In this document: positions 39,222 through 47,620 of the stretch, piece by piece | How positions within the stretch are numbered: position 1 is the stretch's first letter | Layout of the letters: every line of letters begins with the position of its first letter | DNA from: an uncultured Olsenella sp. | Lineage (GTDB): Bacteria > Actinomycetota > Coriobacteriia > Coriobacteriales > Atopobiaceae | Assembly: GCA_900316105.1 (NCBI GenBank) | Contig: ONBR01000002.1 | Coordinates: 62,001-126,000, forward strand | Reading direction: 5' to 3' | Length of the DNA: 64,000 nt | Position numbers and translations under genes: made by a program | Notes under the pieces: model-generated | Databases searched by the model: none | What the model saw: only the letters and a program-made list of their open reading frames with translations | Told to the model about the DNA's origin: nothing

Positions 39222-42200
39222 CTACCTCGATGAGTTGGGGGGGAGTCCCGGGCTTGCGGGAGGAGCCAACCTGTCGCACTGGGTCGAGAAGACAAGGAGG
39301 GCCAGGAGAAGGACTAGGACGCCCAGGCCAGCCAGGGACAGGGAGAGGGCCCCGAGGTCCATCAGATAGTCTGCAGTCTGGGGGATACGGTCGGCTGCCT
39401 GGTCGGCGCCATAGGTGCGGTCCAGGCCCAGGCGGTGTCTGCGCTCGGCCTCCTCCTGGGCACGGTTGCCCCAGATGGGCTCGAAGGAGGTGTCGGCGTC
39501 CATGGTCAGGCTGTATATGGCCTCGGGGTCCATGACCTCATAGGTGACGCCGTCCCGGGTGATCCGCCAGCCCTTGAGGTACCAGCCGGGGATGGCTTCC
39601 ACGGTCACGGCCTCCCGCGGGAGGGTGAAGCCGGGCTCGATGGCATCGGCGTCGATCCTGACCCTGCCGCCCGTCCAGGTGCCCTCGGATGTGGTGTGAC
39701 CCCAGGGGTCGGTCTGTCTGGTACCGCCCGTCAGGGTGGCCGTGTGGCGCTCCACGTCCCAGACGGCATAGAGGGTGAGGTCGGTCTTCTTGCCCGCCAT
39801 GGCGGCCAGGAGGAACATGGCCGTTGCAGGATCGTCAATCGTGGCGTCAGCGACAACCAGGCCCTTGCGCTTGGCCTCGGTCAGGGCCTCCATGACCTGG
39901 GCATCGGTGAAGTCGGGCTTTGTGGCGTCCTTGGAGAAGGACCAGCCCAGGAATCGGGCGTTCCTGCGGGTGAAGCCCGAGGCAGGCAGGAGAGCCTCCT
40001 GGGTCCCGTAGACGTAGGTGTAGGGCTTGGTGGTGCCCTTGGCCACCGGATCGTTCTTGTCGAAGACGATGGTGTAGGTCACGGGCTCCCAGACGGCCGT
40101 CAGGGTGACGCCGCCCGTGGGCAGGGTGTAGGTGTAGCCGGGGACCCAGACGTGGGTCCCGTCCGACCAGCCGGCCAGGACGTAGCCGTTGCGGGTCACG
40201 TCGGCTGCGGTGGGCAGGACGATCTGGGCGTCCGAGCCCTTGTCCTGGCTTCTGGTATGGCGCCGGCCGTCGGTCGTGGCAAGCCTGCCGCCCGCCTGGG
40301 TAAGGGCCTGGTCGCGGGCTCGGTCGTTCTTGGCCTGGACCTCGGCGGGGGTCAGGCGGTGGTCGTCGTCCTTGGGGGTGGGATCCTCCTCCGGCTGACT
40401 TGCCCCCTCGGTCCAGAGGCCCTTGGAGGGGTCCAGGACCAGGGTGGCCTTGTTGAAGACGTAGTAGAGGACAAGCACGGTGGTCCCGTCGCCCTCGATG
40501 TTGAGACGGGCTCGGGTAACGTAGACGGTCTGGGTGCCGTCTGCGGTGGTGACGGTATAGGAGGCGCCGTTAGGCAGGTAGGTGTAGCCCTGGACCTCCA
40601 GGTTGTCGGCATTCCGGTAGGAGACGCCCTCCACGTCCTCGTCGGCCCAGGCCTCCTCGTCCGTGGTGCCCTGGTGCCAGATCCGCTGGCCCTGGGCCCA
40701 GTCGGCGTCGTGGACCTGGAGGTTGCCGTCATCGTCGCGGGGCACCGTGCCGTCGGCGTTCAGGGGCACCAGGGTGCCATCGGCCGTGATGGCCCAGCGC
40801 TCGACCGCGTAGGCGGTGTCGCGGTTGGCGGTGTAGAAGAAGCGCAGGTGGGTAGTGCCGTCGCCGTCGAGGTTGGCGGTCGTGAGCGGAGTCTTGGCCG
40901 CGCGGAGGTCGCCGCCGTCCGCGGGAGCCCAGAATATGAAGTCGCCCAGCTTCTGACCGTCCTTGTCGAAGACGTGCATGACGTACTGGACGTAGGGGTT
41001 GCCGTCAGCGTCGACCAGGGCCTTGCCCTCAGCGTCCACGACGGGCTTGCCATCCTCGTCTAGGACGGGCTTGCCCTCGGCGTCGACGGAGGCAATGGGG
41101 TTGCCCTCCTCGTCCAGGACCTGGTCGGTCGTAGCCGTTGCCCCGGGCACGTAGGTGTAGCCAGGATAGTAGCCCGGCTCCTTGGCCTCGGAACTTACGT
41201 CCTCGTCCGTGATGTGGTGGGTGCGGGTGTCGTCCGAGCCCTGCTGGGGGTGCTCTCGGTCGGCCGTGACCTCGTGGACCACGCCCTCCTCGTCCACCAG
41301 GTAGTGGGAGACCTCGTAGTCGACGTCGTCCCGGGCCCGCCAGACGGCAAAGAGGCGGGTGGAGCTGGTGGGCATGAGGAAGGTGCCGCCCGGCAGGATG
41401 AAGAAGACCGCGGGGTTGGCATAGGTGTGACCAGCCACCTGGTCGTTGACCTGGGAGGCACCGGGGGCTGCGGGGGCCCTGCGGATCCAGGCCCAGAAGG
41501 CGGCCTTGGCATTGCCGGTCTGGTCTGTGGTCTGGTCTGCCTCCTGGTCCTTCGCGGCCTCTGCCCGCGTCTTGAGGCCCGCACCCGGGAAGTTGTCGTC
41601 GTAGTCGTCCAGTCTGTCGGCAGTCTTTATGGACTGGGCACCCCGGGCCGTCAGGCCCTCAGCACCATCGGGAACGTTGGCCCAGCCTATGAAGTCGTAG
41701 CCGTCACGGTGCATCTTGTCAGCCGTGGGCAGGGCGAAGGTGGACTCCGCTGCGTGGGCGTCGGTGGTGGTCTTTGCGCCCGTGGCGAAGGCGCCGTCGC
41801 CCGCGTCCAGGGTGAGGGTGATGGACCCATCGTTGATGGCCTCGTAGTAGAGATCGATGACCAGCTGGACCTCGCCCGTCACGGAGCCCGTGGTGGAGGA
41901 GGTGCGGGTACCGTCCACCGTCACGACGGAACGGACGAACCGGTAACCCTGGAAGTCATCGGACTGGCGGCGCGTGCCGTCCGTGGGCTTGTAGTCGTAG
42001 GGCAGGATGTGGAGGGCGGTGGAGGTCAGGTCTGTGGCGTCGCCCACGACGACCACCTGGGCGTCGGTCTTTGCCGTGGGGGTCTCGTAGATGCGGTCCT
42101 TGAAGGTCTGGTCGCCCGTGACCCGCCAGTGGTTTACGACATAGAAGGTATTGTCCTTGAAGGTGTAGTAGAGGCGGATCAGGGTTGTGCCGTCCTGGCT

Positions 42201-45200
42201 GATGTCCTTGCGGGCCACCTGGGTGTAGGTATTGGCGCCGACCTCGAAGCTCTTGCCGTTGTCGATTAGGGTGTAGCCGCCGATATCTGAGCCGTCGGCC
42301 TTGAGGTGGTCGGCGTTGTGGTAGGAGATGCCCGCCGTGGCCTCGTTGGCCCAGGCCTCCTCGTCGGAGATGCCAAAGTGCTCGATGTGCTGGCCCTGGG
42401 CCCAGGTCTCGTCGTGAATCTCGACGTGGTGCTGGCTGTCATAGGGCACGGAACCGTCCTTGTTGAGCGGGAAGAGCTGGCCATCGCCGTTGATGGCCCA
42501 GCGCTCCACGTAGTAGGGCGTGTTGTCGTTGGCGCGCCAGACGGCGTAGAGGGCGACGTCGCCCGTCGGCATCGTGTAGAGGCCGTCCTTGGCGGTATAG
42601 GTGAAGGCAGACGCGCCGGTCGTGCCGTTGTAGGTACGGACGCCCGTGTAGGTCCTGCCGGCGGAGGCGGAGCGCTTGCTCTCCCCTGCCTGGGCGGCCG
42701 TGGTCGCCTTCTGGGAGGCGATGCCCGTGGCGTTCTGGGCCTGGACCTGCTTGCCGTCGACCGTGACCTGGCCGTCCTTAACGTTGGTCCAGCCCATGAG
42801 GGTGTAGCCGGAGCGGGTCGTATCAGCCGGAAGCGTATAGTCGCTGGTCGCCAGGGCCTTGGTCAGGCTCTGGTCAGAGTAGAGCTGGACCGTGGCGGAC
42901 TTCTTGTCGATGCTCGTGTCGTCGCCCGCGACGAAGGTCAGGGTGTTGAGGTTGGGCTCGAAGTAGAGGACCAGAGTCGTGATGTGGGCGACGTCCACGT
43001 TGCCGGAGATGGCGGCGTGGTCGACCGTCTTCCACCCGCGGGTCTGGGCGTCTGCCGCGGTGAAGGCACCAAAGGCCACCCAGGTGTCCTTGTCGCCGTC
43101 CTGGTCCAGGTAGGTGTAGCCGGGCAGGGTGACGGACTTGTGGTCCTCGTTGTAGTAGCTGACCACGGTGCCGTTCTTGTTGGCCAAGTCGGCGTAGGCG
43201 ACCTCGTCGGTCACACCGTAGTGGGTCTCCACGCGGTGTGCGGGATTGGCGGTGGGGCTGGAGGCAAGGATGCCCTGGGAGTCGCGGTCGACCGTGCCGT
43301 CGGACTTGACGGCGTAACGGACGCCGTCGCCAGAGACGATCCAGCGCTCCACGTAATAGGGTGTGTCGTCATGGGCCCGCCAAACGGCGTAGAGGGTCAT
43401 GGCCAGAGGGTTCGTGGAGTTATCGGTACGGATGGTGGGCATCACGAAGGAGCGGGCGCCCGTGCCCGTGACCTTCGTGTAGACGCCGTGCTTGGAGCCG
43501 TCGGCCGTGAAGGTGGCCACGGACGTGTAGTCTGCGCCGCCGTGGTAGGTGCGGGCCGTGCTAGGCGAGATTGAGGACCAGGCGTACTGGCTGGCAAGCC
43601 CCTTCAGGTCGGAGATGATCGTTGTGGTGGACCCGGCTGTCACGGTCTTCTCGGTCGTCCAGCCCATGAGGGTGTAGCCGTCGCGCTCGATCTGGTTGGC
43701 GCCGGCGGTCGCGCCCGACGTGGGTTCGTCGGCAAGGGTAACGGTCTGGTCGGTGTAGGCCTGGATCGCGTGCTGGTAGGTCGTGGAGGTGGCGCCGCCA
43801 GTCACGGTCACGGAGCCGCCGAGATTATTCGTCACGTTGGTGTCGCCCGTATTGCCGTAATAGACGATCGTGTTGAGCAGGGGCTGGTAGTAGAGGACCA
43901 GGTGGGTGGAGCCGTCGCCCGCGATGAGCTTCTTCGCGACGGTCTTGTAGCCCTCGGCCGTGTAGGTCTTGCCGCCGAAGGAGACCGTGGTGCCGTCCTT
44001 CACATACTCGTAGCCGGCGTAGGCCGCGTTGGTGTGGTCTGCGTTGCGGTAGGCGATGGCCCCGTCCGTGCCGTCCGCCCAGGCAATCTCGTCTGCGGTG
44101 CCCACGGCGTAGGTGTAGCGGACCTCCGTCGGCGCAGAGACGAGCAGGCCGGTCCTGGCGTCACGCTGGACGAAGCCGTGGCTGTCGTCCGCATGATCCA
44201 GGCCCATGGCGTAGCGGGTGCCGTCGCCAGAGACGATGCAGCGCTCCACTGTGTAGGTGACGTCGTCGCGGGCCTTCCAGACGGCGTGGAGGACGACGTC
44301 GCCGGTCGGGGTGACGTAGCGCGTGGCGTTGGCGCCGGCGGCCTTGGCAAGCGCCGTATAGGTCTTGCCGGAGGCGGAGGTCCGAGTCGTCACGTCCTTG
44401 ATCTGGCCCCAGGCACCCTGGGAGTCGGTGCCCTTGAGGTTGGCAATGTCGTCGCTCGCGGTAGCAGAGGTGGTCTTGCTGCGGTTGCCGTCCACGTAGT
44501 TCCTGCCGTCGACCGTCACGTGGGCCTGGTTGGTCCAGCCCTCCAGGGTGTAGCCCGACCGCTTGACCGCGTCGGTCAGGGTCTCGGTGCGGTCGGTCAG
44601 GCTGTGAATGGTCACGGCCTTGGTCATGGCGTCGATCAGGGGGTCGTTGCCGTTGACGAAGGTGATCTCGCGCTGGTCGGGCACGTAGTAGAGGACCAGG
44701 GTCGTGCGCTTGTCGGTGTCGGCGGCACCAGCGCCCACGATGGCCAGGTGGTCGATCGTCTTCCAGCTCGGGGACGTGAAGACGTAGGAGCCATCGCTGG
44801 TCTGGAAGGTGACGTACGTATCGGCGTCACCCTTCTGGTCGAAGTAGCTATAGCCCTTGAGGTCGCCCGCGGTGATGGTCGAGCGGTCGTCGTTGAAGTA
44901 GGAGGCAGTCTTGCCACCGACCGAGGCGGTGTCCGCGTAGGTGACCTCGTCGGTAATGCCGTAGTGGGTCTCGACGCGGTGGTCGGAGTCGGCGTTCGGG
45001 CTGTCCTCGAGCAGGCCGGTTGTGGTGTCGCGGACGAGCTTGCCGTCCTTGGTGATGGCGTAGCGGGTGCCGTCGCCGGAGACGACCCAGCGCTCGACGT
45101 AGTAGGGCGTGTCGTCGTTGGCGCGCCAGACGGCATAGAGGGTCACGTCGCCGGTGGGGACGATGTAGTAGCCGGGCAGGGTGTTGTACGTGAACTTGTC

Positions 45201-46604
45201 CGCACCCGTCGTCCCGTTGTAGGTGCGCAGGGCCGTGTAGGTCGCGCCGCCCTTGGAGGTGCGGGACCCGTCCGCCGCGGCGACCGCCCAGGCGTCCTGG
45301 GAGGCGATGCCCTTGGACGTGTGGGTCGCGACCTTCTTGCCGTCGACCGTGACCTCGCCCTGTGCGGAGTTGGTCCAGCCCATGAGGGTGTAGCCCGCGC
45401 GGGTCATGTTGGCGGGAAGGGCAATCTTGTCCGTCTTGCCGTCGAGCTTGGTCTGGTCGGTGTAGAAGGTCAGCTGGGTGGGCTTGCCCTGGATGGTCGG
45501 GTCATCGCCCGCAATGAAGGTGATGGTGCGCCTATCGGCCTGGTAGTAGAGACGCAGGATGGTGAGCACGGCCGTGTTGCCCTCGATGGTGCCGTGGGAG
45601 TAGGTAATGTAGCCCGTCTTGCCGTCCTTGGCCAGGACCTCGGTACCGTGCGTTGCGAAGGTGTAGCCCGGGGTGTCCACGTTGGTGGAGTCGGCGTGGC
45701 TGTAGCGGAGCGGGGTGCCGTCCGTACCGTTCACGACGCCATCGGCGTAGGCAGTCTCGTCGGTCACACCGAAGTAGACGATCTGGATCGGCTTGTCGGC
45801 CGTCGTGGTCTTGAGTGTACCGGTCGTGGCGTCGCGCTGGACCTTGCCCTTGTTGGGATTCTCGTTCGTGATGGCGGACAGGTCGCCATCGCCAGAGACG
45901 ATCCAGCGCTCAACACGATACTCGGTGTTGTCGTTGGCACGCCAGACGGCGTAGAGGGTGACGTCGCCCGTAGGCATCGTGTAGGTCGGGGTGCCGAAGC
46001 TGTAACCTTTGTTGCCGCCCTGCTGGTACTGGACCGCCGCAGCGTTGAAGGTGGCATAGCGGGTGTAGGTCTTGCCGGCGGAGGCAGTGCGGACGCTCTC
46101 CCCCGCCTCGGCGGCGGTGGTCGCGGCCTGAGACTTCAGGCCCTGGGCAGTGTGGACGGCGACCTGGCCGTCCGCCGTGGTCACGAGGCCGTTCGTGGCG
46201 TTGGTCCAGCCCATGAGGGTGTAGCCGTAGCGAGAGACGTTGGTGGGCAGGACATAGCCCGTGCCACTCGCGTCGGGCTTGACCGACTGGTCGGTGAAGA
46301 GCTTGACGCTGGTGGGCGCGCCCGTCACGTCGAGGGCGGTCGAGCCATTCACGGTCTTGTTGACACCACCGGAGACGAAGGTCAGGGTGTTCAGGTTGGG
46401 CTCCCAGTAGAGGACCAGGGTGGTGGTTGAGGCGGCCGCGCCGTCGAAGCCGGCGGTGTTACCGGAGATGAGACCGTGGTCGACCGTCTTCCAGGCCTTG
46501 TTCTCGAACTTGTAGGAGGCGTCATCGTTCTGGAAGGAGACCCAGGTGTCCTTGTCGCCGTCCTGGTCCAGGTAGGTGTAGCCGTCGAGGGTGCCTGCCT
46601 TCAC
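39222..46604 (-). CDS. giant repeat surface protein, 3' part (C-terminal about 2,460 residues)
   Basis: This is the C-terminal section of one giant gene, cut off from its 5' part by a frameshift near 46,690. The GTG at 46604 is internal, and the same frame stays open and module-like to 46,690 (THYGITDEVAYAD). It holds at least six long modules of 0.78-1.2 kb, each an InlB-type (Listeria-Bacteroides) repeat ending YTMPTGDVTLYAVW, followed by a MucBP-like part (DTPYYVERWIVSGDG). The end has three InlB-like repeats, then RIPQTADYLMDLG, one hydrophobic helix and a 21-residue tail. IPQTAD resembles a sortase signal (LPxTG type). The stop overlaps the ribosome-binding site of the GGDEF/EAL gene. 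Role: probably adhesion or surface layer. Confidence 0.85.
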   Translation of the reverse strand: MKAGTLDGYTYLDQDGDKDTWVSFQNDDASYKFENKAWKTVDHGLISGNTAGFDGAAASTTTLVLYWEPNLNTLTFVSGGVNKTVNGSTALDVTGAPTSVKLFTDQSVKPDASGTGYVLPTNVSRYGYTLMGWTNATNGLVTTADGQVAVHTAQGLKSQAATTAAEAGESVRTASAGKTYTRYATFNAAAVQYQQGGNKGYSFGTPTYTMPTGDVTLYAVWRANDNTEYRVERWIVSGDGDLSAITNENPNKGKVQRDATTGTLKTTTADKPIQIVYFGVTDETAYADGVVNGTDGTPLRYSHADSTNVDTPGYTFATHGTEVLAKDGKTGYITYSHGTIEGNTAVLTILRLYYQADRRTITFIAGDDPTIQGKPTQLTFYTDQTKLDGKTDKIALPANMTRAGYTLMGWTNSAQGEVTVDGKKVATHTSKGIASQDAWAVAAADGSRTSKGGATYTALRTYNGTTGADKFTYNTLPGYYIVPTGDVTLYAVWRANDDTPYYVERWVVSGDGTRYAITKDGKLVRDTTTGLLEDSPNADSDHRVETHYGITDEVTYADTASVGGKTASYFNDDRSTITAGDLKGYSYFDQKGDADTYVTFQTSDGSYVFTSPSWKTIDHLAIVGAGAADTDKRTTLVLYYVPDQREITFVNGNDPLIDAMTKAVTIHSLTDRTETLTDAVKRSGYTLEGWTNQAHVTVDGRNYVDGNRSKTTSATASDDIANLKGTDSQGAWGQIKDVTTRTSASGKTYTALAKAAGANATRYVTPTGDVVLHAVWKARDDVTYTVERCIVSGDGTRYAMGLDHADDSHGFVQRDARTGLLVSAPTEVRYTYAVGTADEIAWADGTDGAIAYRNADHTNAAYAGYEYVKDGTTVSFGGKTYTAEGYKTVAKKLIAGDGSTHLVLYYQPLLNTIVYYGNTGDTNVTNNLGGSVTVTGGATSTTYQHAIQAYTDQTVTLADEPTSGATAGANQIERDGYTLMGWTTEKTVTAGSTTTIISDLKGLASQYAWSSISPSTARTYHGGADYTSVATFTADGSKHGVYTKVTGTGARSFVMPTIRTDNSTNPLAMTLYAVWRAHDDTPYYVERWIVSGDGVRYAVKSDGTVDRDSQGILASSPTANPAHRVETHYGVTDEVAYADLANKNGTVVSYYNEDHKSVTLPGYTYLDQDGDKDTWVAFGAFTAADAQTRGWKTVDHAAISGNVDVAHITTLVLYFEPNLNTLTFVAGDDTSIDKKSATVQLYSDQSLTKALATSDYTLPADTTRSGYTLMGWTNVKDGQVTVDGKQVQAQNATGIASQKATTAAQAGESKRSASAGRTYTGVRTYNGTTGASAFTYTAKDGLYTMPTGDVALYAVWRANDNTPYYVERWAINGDGQLFPLNKDGSVPYDSQHHVEIHDETWAQGQHIEHFGISDEEAWANEATAGISYHNADHLKADGSDIGGYTLIDNGKSFEVGANTYTQVARKDISQDGTTLIRLYYTFKDNTFYVVNHWRVTGDQTFKDRIYETPTAKTDAQVVVVGDATDLTSTALHILPYDYKPTDGTRRQSDDFQGYRFVRSVVTVDGTRTSSTTGSVTGEVQLVIDLYYEAINDGSITLTLDAGDGAFATGAKTTTDAHAAESTFALPTADKMHRDGYDFIGWANVPDGAEGLTARGAQSIKTADRLDDYDDNFPGAGLKTRAEAAKDQEADQTTDQTGNAKAAFWAWIRRAPAAPGASQVNDQVAGHTYANPAVFFILPGGTFLMPTSSTRLFAVWRARDDVDYEVSHYLVDEEGVVHEVTADREHPQQGSDDTRTHHITDEDVSSEAKEPGYYPGYTYVPGATATTDQVLDEEGNPIASVDAEGKPVLDEDGKPVVDAEGKALVDADGNPYVQYVMHVFDKDGQKLGDFIFWAPADGGDLRAAKTPLTTANLDGDGTTHLRFFYTANRDTAYAVERWAITADGTLVPLNADGTVPRDDDGNLQVHDADWAQGQRIWHQGTTDEEAWADEDVEGVSYRNADNLEVQGYTYLPNGASYTVTTADGTQTVYVTRARLNIEGDGTTVLVLYYVFNKATLVLDPSKGLWTEGASQPEEDPTPKDDDHRLTPAEVQAKNDRARDQALTQAGGRLATTDGRRHTRSQDKGSDAQIVLPTAADVTRNGYVLAGWSDGTHVWVPGYTYTLPTGGVTLTAVWEPVTYTIVFDKNDPVAKGTTKPYTYVYGTQEALLPASGFTRRNARFLGWSFSKDATKPDFTDAQVMEALTEAKRKGLVVADATIDDPATAMFLLAAMAGKKTDLTLYAVWDVERHTATLTGGTRQTDPWGHTTSEGTWTGGRVRIDADAIEPGFTLPREAVTVEAIPGWYLKGWRITRDGVTYEVMDPEAIYSLTMDADTSFEPIWGNRAQEEAERRHRLGLDRTYGADQAADRIPQTADYLMDLGALSLSLAGLGVLVLLLALLVFSTQCDRLAPPASPGLPPNSSR

Positions 46605-47620
46605 GGCGTCCTTGTCGTTGACGTAGTACCAGACTCCCGCCTGGGTCTTGTCCGCGTAGGCGACCTCGTCGGTGATGCCGTAGTGGGTCGACGTAGTAGG
46701 GCGTGTGGTTGTGGGCGTGCCAGACGGCGTAGAGGGTCATCGTGCGCGCGTCGGTCGTGTTGTCCGTGCGGATGGAGGGCATCACGAACTTGAGGGCGTC
46801 CAAGCCGGTGACTGTCGTGTAGGCGTCGTCCGCGTGGTCGGCGGCGGTGCCTGCCCTGAAGTCCTGGACCTTGGTGTACCAGGCGCCCTGGTTGTAGGTG
46901 CGCTTCTCCTTGTCGGCACCGTTGGCGATCTGGTTCCAGGCGCCCTGGGCATCCGTACCCATGAGGTTGGAGACGGTGTCGCTCGCAGCCTCGGCCGCCG
47001 TGTCGCGGTTGGTGTCCACGTACTTGGTGCCGTCGACGGACACGTGCTCCTGGTTGGTCCAGCCCATAAGCTCGTAGCCGGCGCGGGTGTAGTCGGCGGG
47101 CAGGGTGTAGGTCTCGTCCGTGTAGAGCTTGACCGTTGTGACGGCGCCAGCCTTGGTATTGGTACGGGTGCCCTGGTAGAATTTGAGGGTGTTGAGCAGG
47201 GGCTGGTAGAAGAGGACAAGCTTGGTCGTGCCGTCACCCTTGATCAGCGCACGGGCGATAGTCTGGTAGTCCACATTGCCCGTGAAGTCGTGGCCGTGGG
47301 TGCCGTCGAGGAACTTCACGTACTGCTGATCTGCCACGAAGACGTAGCCCGGAACAAGGACGTTCTCATGGTCCTTGTTGCGGTAGGCGATGGCACCGTC
47401 GCTATCGTCCGCCCAGGCAACCTCGTCCGCGGTGCCGACCAGGTAGGTATAGGTGTGGGCGGTCGTGTCGGCCGTGAGAAGGCCCTTGCCGTCACGCTGG
47501 ATGGTGCCCTGCTTGGTCGCGCCGTTCATGGCCATGGCGTACTTGTTGCCGTCGCCGGAGACGATCCAGCGCTCGATCGTGTAGGTGACCTTGTTGTTGG
47601 CGTACCAGACCGCGTAGAGG
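41330..47620 (-). repeat. array of near-identical 0.8-0.9 kb modules in the giant gene
   Basis: The antisense of LYAVW (CAGACGGCGTAGAGG and variants) recurs at about 41340, 42537, 43382, 44278, 45126, 45947, 46723 and 47606. Spacings are mostly 0.82-0.90 kb; the 46723-45947 step is 0.78 kb because of the 125-nt loss. Module DNA is strongly alike, with long shared words such as the stretch encoding TPYYVERWIVSGDG. Farther right the modules are more diverged and spacing is irregular (about 0.35-0.9 kb). Confidence 0.8.

Noticed and set aside
39435-41063. 542-codon plus-strand frame opposite the C-terminus of the giant gene
   Set aside because: Antisense of the surface-protein modules with the same Gly/Val/Leu bias; no independent evidence.
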